Assembly (NCBI GenBank): GCA_039182965.1
Contig: JBCDBW010000007.1
Location: forward strand, 4,282-68,281
Length of the DNA: 64,000 nucleotides
DNA from: JBCDBW01 sp039182965
GTDB lineage: Bacteria; Verrucomicrobiota; Verrucomicrobiia; Verrucomicrobiales; DEV007
Direction of reading: 5' to 3'
The notes beneath the pieces are model-generated. The model was not told where the DNA came from. It searched no databases and saw only the letters and a program-made list of their open reading frames with translations. How positions within the stretch are numbered: the first letter of the stretch is position 1; each line of letters begins with the position of its first letter. Below are positions 41,382 through 50,576 of the stretch, piece after piece. The position numbers and the translations under genes are program-made.

Positions 41382-41972
41382 TCAAAGGTCGGGGAGGGGT
41401 TCGAGGCCGAGTTCTCGGGCGCCTTCGTTGATGATGAGGGTGAGGTCTCCCGGTTCGTAGCCGTAGAGGTCATTGGGGAGAGCGGGGTTGGCGATCTGAG
41501 TGAGGCGCCAGGACCAGGGGTGCCAGGATTCCTTTTGCCAGGTGAAGGTGAACGGCTCGGTGAGGCGCTGGGCTTCAGCGATGATCTGGCCGGCGATAGG
41601 GCTACCGTGACCCTGGATATTGATGGACGAGGAGTAGGTGCCTTTTCTGGCGGCCGTGATTGCGACGAGAGGATCGACGGGGGTGAGGTGGATGGAAAGG
41701 AACTGACGGCCGACGTCTTTGAGGGCGAGCGTGGCGTCGGCGCGAGAGAAATTCCATTGGTCGCGGTATTGATCGGAGAGGAGTTCTCCGGCGCGGCTCC
41801 ATTTTTTTGAGGAGAGGCGATCGAAGAATGCCTCTTGCTGGCGGGCGACCATTTTTTCGTCGGTCCAGCGGAACGCCATGCTGTATCCGATGTAGGCGAG
41901 CGCGATGATGCCGAGGGTGAGGAGGGTGGCGGGTCGGGCTAGGAACTGGAGGATTGACGCCAGCATATCCAT
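41382..41972 (-). CDS. Membrane-anchored protein of unknown function
   Basis: A 196-residue protein with one N-terminal transmembrane segment (FLARPATLLTLGIIALAYIG, residues about 9-28). The rest is soluble: FFDRLSSKKWSRAGELLSDQYRDQWNFSRADATLALKDV, then ITAARKGTYSSSINIQGHG, and the tryptophan-rich KESWHPWSWRLTQIANPALP. This resembles an NTF2-like pocket domain fused to an anchor. The gene is divergent from the Nudix gene with only about 16 bases between start codons, so one promoter region must lie inside the other gene. It probably leads the two-gene minus-strand set with 40755. Confidence 0.7.
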   Translation of the reverse strand: MDMLASILQFLARPATLLTLGIIALAYIGYSMAFRWTDEKMVARQQEAFFDRLSSKKWSRAGELLSDQYRDQWNFSRADATLALKDVGRQFLSIHLTPVDPLVAITAARKGTYSSSINIQGHGSPIAGQIIAEAQRLTEPFTFTWQKESWHPWSWRLTQIANPALPNDLYGYEPGDLTLIINEGARELGLEPLPDL

Positions 41973-41988
41973 TTGTAGTGCTGATGAG

Positions 41989-42465
41989 GTGACTGCGGCA
42001 AGCGAAGATGGGGAAAGGTGCTATCGCCCAAACGTGGCGGTGATCTTAGAGCGCGGGGATGGGAAGATTTTCATTGCGAAGCGGTATGGGCTTGCGGAGG
42101 CGTGGCAATTTCCGCAAGGGGGTGTGGATGCTGGCGAAGGGATCGAGGAGGCGCTGTATCGGGAGGTGGAGGAAGAAGTGGGATTGGGACCGGAGAAATA
42201 TGAGATCCTGGAGCGGCGGGACGGGTATCGTTATTTGTTTCCGGACGGGCGGATGAAGCAGGGATTTCATGGGCAGGAGCAGACCTATTTTCGGGGGCGA
42301 TTTTTGGGAGAGGACGGGGACATTGATTTAGGGGCGCATGCATCGGAGGAGTTTGATGCGTTTCGCTGGATTGAGCCGGCGACGTTTCGGTTAGACTGGG
42401 TGCCGGGGTTCAAGCGGGAGGTCTATCTGCGGGTGTTTGCGGATTTTTTCAAGGTGGCATTGTGA
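41989..42465 (+). CDS. rppH: Nudix hydrolase, RppH-like RNA pyrophosphohydrolase
   Basis: A protein of about 158 residues with CYRPNVAVILERGDGKIFIAKR at the front, the WQFPQGGVDAGEGIEEALYREVEEEVG Nudix box (all catalytic glutamates present), then YRYLFPDG and GQEQTYFRGRF. RYRPNVAxxL and the QEQ are RppH/YgdP hallmarks; RppH removes pyrophosphate from the 5' end of RNA. The start is uncertain: the frame runs back to 41905 through the neighbouring gene, and GTG 41989 (VTAASEDGER) is the best guess without a Shine-Dalgarno. The SulP gene follows 27 bases later. Confidence 0.85.
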   Translation: MTAASEDGERCYRPNVAVILERGDGKIFIAKRYGLAEAWQFPQGGVDAGEGIEEALYREVEEEVGLGPEKYEILERRDGYRYLFPDGRMKQGFHGQEQTYFRGRFLGEDGDIDLGAHASEEFDAFRWIEPATFRLDWVPGFKREVYLRVFADFFKVAL

Positions 42466-42492
42466 GGGCGGGGGTGGCATGGTAGGTCGGGC

Positions 42493-44352
42493 ATGAGGAA
42501 GCTGCGGGCGTTTGTTCGAGGAATTGCGAAGGATACGAAGGCATTTGTCGTCGACAATAACCTTGAAGCGTTTCCGATCCGCGACGCGTTGCGGCGATAT
42601 TCGCTGTGGAAATTCAAGAAGGATTCGCGCGCGGGAATCAACGTCGCGTTGCTGGCATTTCCGCAGGGGATGGCGTATGCGGTGATTGCGGGTTTGCCGA
42701 TCCATTACGGGATTACGTGCGGAGCGGTGGCATCGATTGTCGCACCTTTGCTATCGGGATCCCGGCATACGATATTAGGCCCGACGAACGCGACGGCCTT
42801 CATGGTTTTCAGTTATTTCGCGGCGTATCCTCATCCGAACAAGGAACAGGTCATGCCATTATTGGTATTCATGGTGGGGGTGATGCTGGTTTTGGGTTCG
42901 TATTTTCGATTTGCGGAATTGATACAGTATGTGAGTCGGAGTGTGGTGGTGGGCTATATCACGGGGGCGGCGTTATTGATAATTGCGAATCAATCGACGC
43001 ATGTTTTGGGATTGTATCCGGAAGAGCCGGTTGAGATGGGTGGGGAGGGCCTGGGGCAGCCGCGGACTTTTTTCGGGATTGCGTGGCAGACGATTCAGCT
43101 GGTGCCGAAGACGCACTGGGTGACCTTGATTTTGTCATTGGCCACATTTGGCGTATTTTTACTGTTGAACTGGAAGTTCAGGGGATGGCCGGTCTTTGCG
43201 CTGACGCTGGTGGTGATGTCGGTGGTTGCGGGGGTAGCGAATATCTGGTTGGGGTCGGCTGATTTTCATGGCGGTGAGTGGGCGATTGCGACCTTTTCAC
43301 CATTTGCGTTGTCAGAATTAGCCCCTGAGATTCCGCGATTCAGCGAGGCGGGCATGTTGAGCGACATGAGTGAGTTGTTTGGCGTCGCTTTTGCGGTGGC
43401 GTTTCTGGCTTCCTTGGAGAACTCGGTGATGTCGAAGACCTTGGCGAGTCGGACGGGGGATCGACCGGATGTGAATCAGGACATGTTGAGTGTGGGTGCG
43501 GCGAATTTGGGTACGGCGTTTTTGAGTGGGATGCCAGCTTCGGGATCGCTGACGCGGTCGGCGCTGAACTTTGCAAGCGGTGCGGTGACGCCGTTGGCGA
43601 GTATTATCAGCGGAGTATTGTTGATTGGTGGTTTGCTAGTTGTGGGTCAGTTTGAGTTGATCCGTTTTGTGCCGAAGTGCAGCCTTGCGGTCTTGGTGAT
43701 TTGCATTGCGTCCTCGTTGTTTCACTGGCGGCACATCCGGACGTGTTTGCTGTCGACGCGATCGGATGCGGTGGTGTTGTTAGCGACGTTTGCATCGACG
43801 TTGGTGTTGCCGTTAAACATTGCCATTTTCCTAGGGGTGGGGACGTCGATTGTTTTGTATCTCCGCAAGGCAAGCAAACCGTATTTGGTGGAGTACGAAT
43901 TTAATGACGACGGACACTTGGCTGAGGCGCAGCAAGGGCGCGCGCATCCTGCGATTTCAATTGTGCATGTAGAGGGGGACTTGTTTTTCGGTGCGGCGGA
44001 ACTGTTTCGAACGCAGATTCAGCGGATCTGTGAGGATCCAAATTTGCGAGTGATTATTTTGCGGATGAAGAATGCGCATCATCTTGATGCGACGAGCGTG
44101 ATGGCATTGGAGGATTTGATTGATTTTTTGAGGGAGAAGAACCGTCATTTGATTGTGAGTGGATTGACGAAGGAGGTTTATAGGGTTTTGAAGCAGTCGG
44201 GTATATCGGAAGTAATCGGGCGCGAGAACATCTTTTTTTATACTTCGAAGAATCCGAATCTCTCGACGCGGAACGCGCTTATTCGCGCGCAGGAGTTGTT
44301 GGGAACTTCGGATGCGGAGGTGCGCATTTATTATGATCCGGCCAAGGAGTAG
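42493..44352 (+). CDS. SulP-family anion transporter with a STAS domain
   Basis: A 619-residue membrane protein. Residues about 55-450 form the SulP core: NVALLAFPQGMAYAVIAGLP, the sequence GSRHTILGPTNATAFMVF, RSVVVGYITGAAL, and GMPASGSLTRSALNFASG. It then has several helices and ends in a cytoplasmic STAS domain (IVHVEGDLFFGAAELF, LRVIILRMKNAHHLDATSVMALEDLI). SulP proteins move sulfate, bicarbonate or other anions. Which one is unknown; no carbonic anhydrase is beside it, so the bicarbonate case is not supported. Start ATG 42493 follows the Nudix gene by 27 bases. Confidence 0.92.
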   Translation: MRKLRAFVRGIAKDTKAFVVDNNLEAFPIRDALRRYSLWKFKKDSRAGINVALLAFPQGMAYAVIAGLPIHYGITCGAVASIVAPLLSGSRHTILGPTNATAFMVFSYFAAYPHPNKEQVMPLLVFMVGVMLVLGSYFRFAELIQYVSRSVVVGYITGAALLIIANQSTHVLGLYPEEPVEMGGEGLGQPRTFFGIAWQTIQLVPKTHWVTLILSLATFGVFLLLNWKFRGWPVFALTLVVMSVVAGVANIWLGSADFHGGEWAIATFSPFALSELAPEIPRFSEAGMLSDMSELFGVAFAVAFLASLENSVMSKTLASRTGDRPDVNQDMLSVGAANLGTAFLSGMPASGSLTRSALNFASGAVTPLASIISGVLLIGGLLVVGQFELIRFVPKCSLAVLVICIASSLFHWRHIRTCLLSTRSDAVVLLATFASTLVLPLNIAIFLGVGTSIVLYLRKASKPYLVEYEFNDDGHLAEAQQGRAHPAISIVHVEGDLFFGAAELFRTQIQRICEDPNLRVIILRMKNAHHLDATSVMALEDLIDFLREKNRHLIVSGLTKEVYRVLKQSGISEVIGRENIFFYTSKNPNLSTRNALIRAQELLGTSDAEVRIYYDPAKE

Positions 44353-44448
44353 TTTGAGAGTCGAAATTGCTGACTGAGGAGACGATTCGTTCAAAATTGT
44401 TTGAATTTTGGCGGCGAGGGTGGGGGTGATTGGTGAGGGGTAGAAAGG

Positions 44449-44478
44449 TTGACAGGAAAGCAGTCAAAAAGGTAGGTT
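44449..44478 (+). promoter_or_regulatory. Sigma-70-type promoter candidate for the pilus/secretion block
   Basis: TTGACA (44449-44454), spacer of 18, TAGGTT (44473-44478). Transcription would start near 44486, about 70 bases before the first ATPase gene. The -35 is perfect and the -10 weak. Confidence 0.4.
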
Positions 44479-44557
44479 ATCCGCTCGCACTAACCGTCGG
44501 TCGTGTGTAGTTTAAGAGACGGAGTTGTTTCGGCTCCGGCAAACCCCTTTGCCCATC

Positions 44558-46228
44558 GTGTATTCCAACGTCGACTTTATTCTAGAGCAACTCCAGGAGT
44601 CCGGACTTTTGACAGGGGAGGATGCGGCGGAGGTGCAGGGTGAGGACAACGCGATCGAGACGCTGGTGCGGACGGACAAGGTGAGCGAGGAAGCGGTGGC
44701 GCAGACGGTGGCGGTGTTGGCGAGCATGGACTTTATTGATCTGGAGAATGCCGAGCTTGATCCGAATGCCTTAAATGCGGTGGATGAGGAGACGGCGCGT
44801 CGTTATCGGGTGGCGCCGGTTCGATTTGACGAGTCGGGGCGCTTGAGTCTGGCGGTGGCTGATCCTTTGGACATGGAGATGCTGGACAGCTTGCCGCATG
44901 TGCTGCAGCACGAGTTTGATCCCATGCATGCGGTTCCGTCGCAGGTGACGCGTTTGCTCCAGGAATATTATGGTTTGAATGGCGATCTGGAGGTGCACGG
45001 GCACGAGTCGACGACGGGAGGGGAAGTGGCGGATCTGGGGGCCAAAGGGGGAGCGGATGATGCGCCGATCATCAAGATGGTTTCGGACATTCTTGCGGAT
45101 TCCTTAAATCATCGGGCGAGTGATATTCACATCGAGCCGCTGGAGGGGTCGGTGCGGGTGCGGTATCGCATTGACGGCGTGTTGCACGAAGCGGCGAACC
45201 ATCCACGGAAGCTTTTGTCTTCGATCATTGCGCGGGTGAAGATCATGACGGGGACGATGAGTATTGCGGAGAAGCGGTTGCCCCAGGACGGTCGAATCCA
45301 AGCAAAGATGGGGGGGAAGGAGATTGATTTACGGGTCTCGACGGTGCCGACGAATCACGGGGAGAGTGTGGTGATGCGGATCCTGGATAAGTCGGCGTTG
45401 CTGTTGGGGTTACCGCAACTGGGTTTTTTCAGTGATGACCAGGAGAACTTCGAGAATTTGATCAAGTTACCGGATGGAATTCTTTTGGTGACGGGGCCGA
45501 CGGGATCGGGAAAGACGACGACCCTTTATGCGTGTTTGAACACGATCAATAAGCCTGACAGAAAGATCATTACGGTGGAGGATCCGGTGGAGTATCAGCT
45601 CCCTGGGATCAACCAGGTGCAGGTCAAGGAGGACATTGGGATGACGTTTGAGGCGGCATTGCGTTCCATTCTGCGGCAGGCGCCCAACATCATCATGATC
45701 GGTGAGATTCGGGACTTGGAGACGGCGTCGATCGCGATCAATGCGAGTCTAACGGGTCACCTCGTATTCAGCACTTTGCATACAAATGATGCGCCTGGTG
45801 CCGTCGCGCGGTTGGGGGATATCGGGGTGAAGCGATTTTTGATTGCGAGTGCGGTGCGCTCGATTATTGCGCAGCGGCTGGTGCGGAGTTTGTGTGCGGA
45901 GTGCAAAGGCCCTGCGGAGCTGGGTGCGACGGAGATGCGTGCGTTGAACATTGACGAGTCCCAGGCGATGGAGTCGAACATTATGGGGCCAGGCAGTTGC
46001 AAGAAGTGTGGTGCGGGATACCGCGGGCGGATGGGTATTTTCGAGATTTTCAACATTGATGATGAAGTGAGAAACATGATCAACGAGAACCTTACGACAC
46101 CGCAGTTGAGGCGTCGGGCGCGGGAATTGGGGATGCGGACGTTGCGGGAGGACGGGATACGGAAAGTATTGGCGGGGTCGACTTCGGCCTCGGAAGTCAT
46201 TCGGGTTACAATGGGTGACAAGGATTAG
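44558..46228 (+). CDS. GspE/PilB-type assembly ATPase, first of two
   Basis: A protein of about 556 residues. The N-terminal MshEN-type helical domain (residues 1-150) is followed by a PilB core with ASDIHIEPLEGSVRVRYRID, Walker A GPTGSGKTTTLYA, the Asp box EDPVEYQLPG and the Walker B region IIMIGEIRDLETA, and STLHTNDAPGAVARL. A zinc-binding CAEC with later CKKC lies at about 450-490. It powers extension of type IV pilus or type II secretion pseudopilus. Start: GTG at 44558 (VYSNVDFILEQ), as no ATG is near; a TTG at 44525 is possible. The second ATPase follows after 16 bases. Confidence 0.9.
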   Translation: MYSNVDFILEQLQESGLLTGEDAAEVQGEDNAIETLVRTDKVSEEAVAQTVAVLASMDFIDLENAELDPNALNAVDEETARRYRVAPVRFDESGRLSLAVADPLDMEMLDSLPHVLQHEFDPMHAVPSQVTRLLQEYYGLNGDLEVHGHESTTGGEVADLGAKGGADDAPIIKMVSDILADSLNHRASDIHIEPLEGSVRVRYRIDGVLHEAANHPRKLLSSIIARVKIMTGTMSIAEKRLPQDGRIQAKMGGKEIDLRVSTVPTNHGESVVMRILDKSALLLGLPQLGFFSDDQENFENLIKLPDGILLVTGPTGSGKTTTLYACLNTINKPDRKIITVEDPVEYQLPGINQVQVKEDIGMTFEAALRSILRQAPNIIMIGEIRDLETASIAINASLTGHLVFSTLHTNDAPGAVARLGDIGVKRFLIASAVRSIIAQRLVRSLCAECKGPAELGATEMRALNIDESQAMESNIMGPGSCKKCGAGYRGRMGIFEIFNIDDEVRNMINENLTTPQLRRRARELGMRTLREDGIRKVLAGSTSASEVIRVTMGDKD

Positions 46229-46244
46229 CGGGGGGATACGAGCG

Positions 46245-47930
46245 ATGAACACGGAAAACGTTTTAGGATTGTTGGTAGGGACGGGTTTTCTGACGGACGA
46301 TCAGGCGCAGGACCTTCGGACGGACATTGCGAATTCAGGGGATTCGGTCATTGATGAGTTGGTGCGGTTTGGGTTGTTTGAGGATAAGGAGCAATTTTAT
46401 GCCACGGTGGCGGATCAGCTAGGGGTTGAGCATGTTGATTTGGGGGAATTTGAGCCGCCGAAGGAGATTCTGCCGGTGATTCCGGCGGGGATGGCCCGTT
46501 TGCATGGGGCTTTGCCGGTCAGCGTGGATGAGGATGGGATCACCGTGGCGCTAGTAGATCCGACCGATCCGCAGGTTTTGGAGGAACTGCGGTTTGCGTT
46601 GGGAAAAGAAGTGACGGCCGTGGTGGGGGATTCGAACCGAGTGTTGGATTTGATCGACACGAGTTACGGGGCGGATTCGTCGGGGATGGACGAGATTTTG
46701 ACGCAATTGGGGGATGGTGAATTTGGAGGGGAAGGGAAGGAACTGAGTGCGGAGGAACTGGAGGCGGAGGCGAATGCGGCGCCGATCATTCGGTATGTCG
46801 ACTTGGTAATCTATCAGGCGATCAAGGAACGAGCGAGTGACATTCATTTTGAGCCCTTCGAGGCGGACTTCAAGATTCGTTATCGGGTGGATGGGGCCTT
46901 GTATGAGATGGCGCCACCGCCGGCGCATTTGGAGAGTGCGATTACCTCGCGGATCAAGGTCATGGCGAACTTGAATATTGCGGAGCGACGATTGCCTCAG
47001 GATGGGCGGATCATGAAGACGATTCAGGATCGGCAGGTGGATTTACGGGTTTCGACCTTACCGACCTCTTATGGTGAGAGTGTTGTATTGCGGGTTTTGG
47101 ATCGGTCTAACGTGAACATGGACCTTGAGCAACTGGGCATGGAGCCGGACGTGTATGAGGTTATCAATGAGACGGTATTGAAACCGAACGGAATTTTCAT
47201 TTGCACTGGCCCGACGGGAGCGGGGAAGACGACGACGTTGTATGCTGCCTTACGGAAGGTAAACACGATTGATTCCAAGCTTTTGACGGCGGAAGATCCG
47301 GTGGAGTATGACATAGAAGGCATCATCCAAGTGCCGGTCAACGAGCGGATCGGATTGTCTTTTGGGCGAATCTTGCGGGCGTTTTTGCGACAGGATCCGG
47401 ACCGGATATTGGTGGGCGAGATGCGGGATGTGGAGACGGCGCAGATTGCGATTCAGGCTTCTTTGACGGGGCACCTGGTGTTATCGACGCTGCACACGAA
47501 CGACGCTGCGGGGGCGGTGACACGGATGACTGATATGGGGGTGGAGCCGTTCTTGGTGGCGGCGACACTGGAGACGGTTCTCGGGCAGCGATTGATTCGG
47601 ACGATATGCGAGGCCTGTCGGGCGTCGTATGAGCCGAATGAATCGATGTTGAGTCAACTGGGGGTAAGCATGTCTGATTTGCAGGGGAAGGACTTTTACA
47701 CGGGGCGTGGCTGTGCGGAGTGCAACAACACGGGGTATCGTGGTCGGAAGGGGTTGTATGAATTGTTGGAATTGAACGACACCTTGCGGGAGATGATTAC
47801 GGAGCGGGCGCCGACGGTGAAATTGCGGCACAAAGCGATTGAATTGGGAATGACGACCTTGCGTGAGGATGGGTTGCGGAACATTTACGATGGAACGACG
47901 ACAATCGAGGAGGTTTTGAAGTATACGTAA
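46245..47930 (+). CDS. GspE/PilB-type assembly ATPase, second of two
   Basis: A 561-residue PilB-family ATPase paralogous to the gene at 44558. It has an MshEN-type N-terminal domain (MNTENVLGLLVGTGFLTDDQ), the core ASDIHFEPFEADFKIRYRVDG, Walker A GPTGAGKTTTLYA, EDPVEYDIEGIIQVPVN, ILVGEMRDVETAQIA and STLHTNDAAGAVTRM. Its zinc cysteines appear as CEAC and CAEC. The two paralogs are well diverged, so this is not a recent duplication, and may drive different machines or form a mixed hexamer. ATG 46245 follows GGGGG. A 144-base gap with a hairpin separates it from pilC. Confidence 0.92.
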   Translation: MNTENVLGLLVGTGFLTDDQAQDLRTDIANSGDSVIDELVRFGLFEDKEQFYATVADQLGVEHVDLGEFEPPKEILPVIPAGMARLHGALPVSVDEDGITVALVDPTDPQVLEELRFALGKEVTAVVGDSNRVLDLIDTSYGADSSGMDEILTQLGDGEFGGEGKELSAEELEAEANAAPIIRYVDLVIYQAIKERASDIHFEPFEADFKIRYRVDGALYEMAPPPAHLESAITSRIKVMANLNIAERRLPQDGRIMKTIQDRQVDLRVSTLPTSYGESVVLRVLDRSNVNMDLEQLGMEPDVYEVINETVLKPNGIFICTGPTGAGKTTTLYAALRKVNTIDSKLLTAEDPVEYDIEGIIQVPVNERIGLSFGRILRAFLRQDPDRILVGEMRDVETAQIAIQASLTGHLVLSTLHTNDAAGAVTRMTDMGVEPFLVAATLETVLGQRLIRTICEACRASYEPNESMLSQLGVSMSDLQGKDFYTGRGCAECNNTGYRGRKGLYELLELNDTLREMITERAPTVKLRHKAIELGMTTLREDGLRNIYDGTTTIEEVLKYT

Positions 47931-47955
47931 CGGAAGAAAGGGCCGGGGGCCTTTG

Positions 47956-48004
47956 AAATGTGGTCTTGCTGGGCATCAGCAGGCCGTGATAAAAGACCAT
48001 TTGA
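47956..48004 (+). other. Structured intergenic element between the second ATPase and pilC
   Basis: AAATGTGGTCTT (47957-47967 area) pairs with AAGACCATTT (47993-48002), enclosing an inner GCTG/CAGC helix and a short unpaired stretch. The outer stem is nine to ten pairs. There is no T run, so it looks like an RNA structure, perhaps a processing site or leader of pilC, more than a terminator. Confidence 0.35.
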
Positions 48005-48074
48005 GAATCGACAAGACGCGACAATCGACCGTAGAATTGTCATTACAAAGTAAAACAATACACCCCCCCAGACG

Positions 48075-49340
48075 ATGGCGAGTTTTGAATACATTGCGTT
48101 AGACGCGAAAGGAGTTGAGACGACGGGAGCGATTGATGCTTCGAGTGAGGCGGACGCGATTGGACAGCTTCGAAAGTCTGGTTTTTATCCGACAAAGGTG
48201 GCGGAGTCTGGACGGGGTGGGATTGGCAAGGCGGCGAAGAAGAAGGCGGGTAAGGCGACGTCGAAAGCGGCGAAGAAGGGAAAGGCAGGGGGGCGGATCA
48301 AGAGCAAGGTATTAATGATTTTCACACGGCAGTTGGCGACGCTTATTGATTCGGGTCTGCCTTTATTGCGAGGGTTGACGGTTTTGGGAAACCAAGAGCC
48401 GAACCCGGTTCTGAAGCGGACGATTAACTCGCTGGCGGATGCAGTGCAGACGGGGAGCACCTTTTCGGAGAGTTTGGGTCAGCATCCGAAGATTTTCAAT
48501 AAATTGTATGTGAACATGGTGAAAGCCGGGGAATTGGGAGGGGTGTTAGAGTTGGTATTGATTCGTTTGGCGGAGTATCAGGAGAAGGCGGAGAAGCTGA
48601 AGAACCGGATTATCTCGGCGATGGTGTATCCGGTTATTGTGATGGCGATTGCGGTGGGGATCATGATTTTCCTGATGGTCTACATTGTGCCTAAGTTTGA
48701 GGAGATTTTTCGGGATATGCTGCCAGGCAAGCCGTTGCCGGCGTTGACGGAAGCAGTAGTAGGCTTCAGTCGAACGATCGCCACGAATTTACCTTGGATT
48801 CTCCTGGGGGTGGCGGTTTTGGTGGCGTTGTTTTTGTTGATTCGGTCGACGAAAGGTGGGCGTCGTGCGTTGGACAAGTTCAAGTTACACATGCCGTTGT
48901 TCGGTCCGATTCAGCGGAAGAGTGCGATTGCGCGTTTTACTCGGACATTGGGAACATTGGTGACCAGTGGGGTGCCGATTTTACAGGCGTTGAATATCAC
49001 GCGGGATACTGCGGGCAATGTGATCATCGCGGAAGCGGTAGACAAGGTTCACGCCAGCGTCAAGGAGGGTGAATCGATCGTGTCGCCGCTTGAGGCGAGC
49101 AAAGTGTTTCCGCCGATGGTTATTAGTATGGTGGATGTTGGGGAGGAGACTGGTCAGTTACCTGAGATGTTGCTTAAGATTGCGGAGGTGTATGATGATG
49201 AGGTGGACAATGCCGTTGATGCGATGACGTCGTTGCTTGAGCCGATTATGATTGTTTTGTTGGCGATGGTGGTGGGTGTTATTGTGTTGGCGTTGTTCTT
49301 ACCCTTAGTACACATCATCTCCGGTCTAAACGAGCAGTAG
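48075..49340 (+). CDS. pilC: PilC/GspF inner-membrane platform protein
   Basis: A 421-residue protein of the GspF family. It has two F domains, each with the typical FTRQLATLIDSGLPLLRGL (first) and FTRTLGTLVTSGVPILQAL (second) helix-loop-helix, and three transmembrane segments: AMVYPVIVMAIAVGIMIFLMVYIVP, LPWILLGVAVLVALFLLI and IMIVLLAMVVGVIVLALFLPL. The N-terminal MASFEYIALDAKGVETTG is usual; residues 55-80 are a Lys/Ala-rich insert. It anchors the assembly ATPase and pseudopilins. Start ATG 48075. It continues the block with the ATPases upstream and the two pseudopilin genes downstream. Confidence 0.92.
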   Translation: MASFEYIALDAKGVETTGAIDASSEADAIGQLRKSGFYPTKVAESGRGGIGKAAKKKAGKATSKAAKKGKAGGRIKSKVLMIFTRQLATLIDSGLPLLRGLTVLGNQEPNPVLKRTINSLADAVQTGSTFSESLGQHPKIFNKLYVNMVKAGELGGVLELVLIRLAEYQEKAEKLKNRIISAMVYPVIVMAIAVGIMIFLMVYIVPKFEEIFRDMLPGKPLPALTEAVVGFSRTIATNLPWILLGVAVLVALFLLIRSTKGGRRALDKFKLHMPLFGPIQRKSAIARFTRTLGTLVTSGVPILQALNITRDTAGNVIIAEAVDKVHASVKEGESIVSPLEASKVFPPMVISMVDVGEETGQLPEMLLKIAEVYDDEVDNAVDAMTSLLEPIMIVLLAMVVGVIVLALFLPLVHIISGLNEQ

Positions 49341-49373
49341 GACAAAGAAATAAAATTCAAACCCCGAGAAGAG

Positions 49374-49988
49374 ATGCACGATACTCGAAGCAATGCGGCT
49401 GGGAGTAGTCGTGAAGGTAGAGCGAAGAAGTGGATGTGGAATGGGACGCTGGGGACGCGTGCGTTTACGTTAATTGAGTTGTTAGTCGTGATCGCGATTA
49501 TTGCGATTTTAGCCGGGCTTTCTCTGAGATTTATTGGTGGCGCGCAAGAGACTGCGAAGCGGAAAAAAGCGACGGCTCAGTTAGATGCGATCAAGTTGGG
49601 GTTGGAGAATTTCCAGATCGACAATGGTGAATATCCGATTAATGACGGGGCGCCGGAGGATGGCGCTCCGATTTTGTATCAGGCTCTATCGGGTGATGGG
49701 AATGATTTGCTAGGTTTTTTTGGGGCTTCCACTTCCTCGACGGGCCGTTTGGGATCGGCTGGGGAGGTGTATTGGAAGGATATGAGTTCGCAGGGGATTG
49801 TGGGTTCCGACAGCACGACCGACTATGCTTTGATTGATCCGTGGGCGAATGCTTACCGGTATGTGCGCAAGGGGACCGCAGCGGAGCGGCGGTCGGCGCA
49901 GAAGAATGAGGCGACTTATGATTTGTGGACTTTGGGGGGTGGGGAAGAGTCGGAGGAGGATGAGGAGAAGTGGATTAAGAACTGGTGA
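49374..49988 (+). CDS. GspG-type pseudopilin, first copy
   Basis: A 204-residue prepilin-like protein. A leader of about 30 residues ends in TRA, then FTLIELLVVIAIIAILAGLSL, the conserved N-terminal helix with Glu5. The -1 position is Ala rather than the more common Gly. The rest has the GspG pattern AKRKKATAQLDAIKLGLENFQIDNGEYP and the C-terminal YALIDPWANAYRYVRKG, followed by a very acidic tail. It should be processed by a prepilin peptidase that is not in this window. The next gene is a close paralog with almost identical 3' sequence. Confidence 0.88.
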   Translation: MHDTRSNAAGSSREGRAKKWMWNGTLGTRAFTLIELLVVIAIIAILAGLSLRFIGGAQETAKRKKATAQLDAIKLGLENFQIDNGEYPINDGAPEDGAPILYQALSGDGNDLLGFFGASTSSTGRLGSAGEVYWKDMSSQGIVGSDSTTDYALIDPWANAYRYVRKGTAAERRSAQKNEATYDLWTLGGGEESEEDEEKWIKNW

Positions 49989-49994
49989 GCCGCG

Positions 49995-50543
49995 ATGCGA
50001 GCCGCGTTTACTTTGGTGGAATTGCTAGTAGTGATCGCGATTTTGGCGACTTTAGCGGTGTTTTTGATTGGTTATATCGGTGCCAGCAATGAGGCGGCCA
50101 AGCGAAAGAGTGCGGGCGTTCAAATCGCGGCGATCGAGACGGCGATTGAGAATTTCCAGACAGATTATGGCGAGTTTCCTGTGAACGATGGTGGGCCTGA
50201 AGAGGGCGCGTTTGTAGTTTATCAGGCTCTTTCTGGGGATGGTAATGACAAGCTTGGATTTCCGGGCGAAGCCTTTCTATCGCGAGGGCGTCTGGGGTCT
50301 TCCGGTGAAGTGTATCTATCCGATCTGGCGGATCCACGTGGAGCCAGTGTGGCGTTAGTTAGTGATGGAGGAGAGATGTATGCGTTGATTGATCCTTGGG
50401 CGAATGCTTACCGGTATGTGCGCAAGGGGACTGGAGCGGAGCGGCGGTCGGCGCAGAAGAATGAGGCGACGTATGACTTGTGGTCTTTGGGGGGCGGGGA
50501 AGAGTCGGAGGAGGATGAGGAGAATTGGATTACGAACTGGTAG
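49995..50543 (+). CDS. GspG-type pseudopilin, second copy
   Basis: A 182-residue pseudopilin with a leader of only about four residues (MRAA) before FTLVELLVVIAILATLAVF. The same arrangement follows: AKRKSAGVQIAAIETAIENFQTDYGEFP, then DPWANAYRYVRKGTGAERRS and the acidic tail. The N-terminal two-thirds are clearly diverged from the first copy, while the last 50 residues are almost the same. ATG 49995 is seven bases after the first copy's stop. It is convergent with pyrG, whose stop is 33 bases away. Function: pseudopilus structural subunit or initiation-complex minor subunit. Confidence 0.88.
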   Translation: MRAAFTLVELLVVIAILATLAVFLIGYIGASNEAAKRKSAGVQIAAIETAIENFQTDYGEFPVNDGGPEEGAFVVYQALSGDGNDKLGFPGEAFLSRGRLGSSGEVYLSDLADPRGASVALVSDGGEMYALIDPWANAYRYVRKGTGAERRSAQKNEATYDLWSLGGGEESEEDEENWITNW

Positions 50544-50576
50544 TCCAAGGGGAAGGAAGGCGGTGTGGGTCAATTG

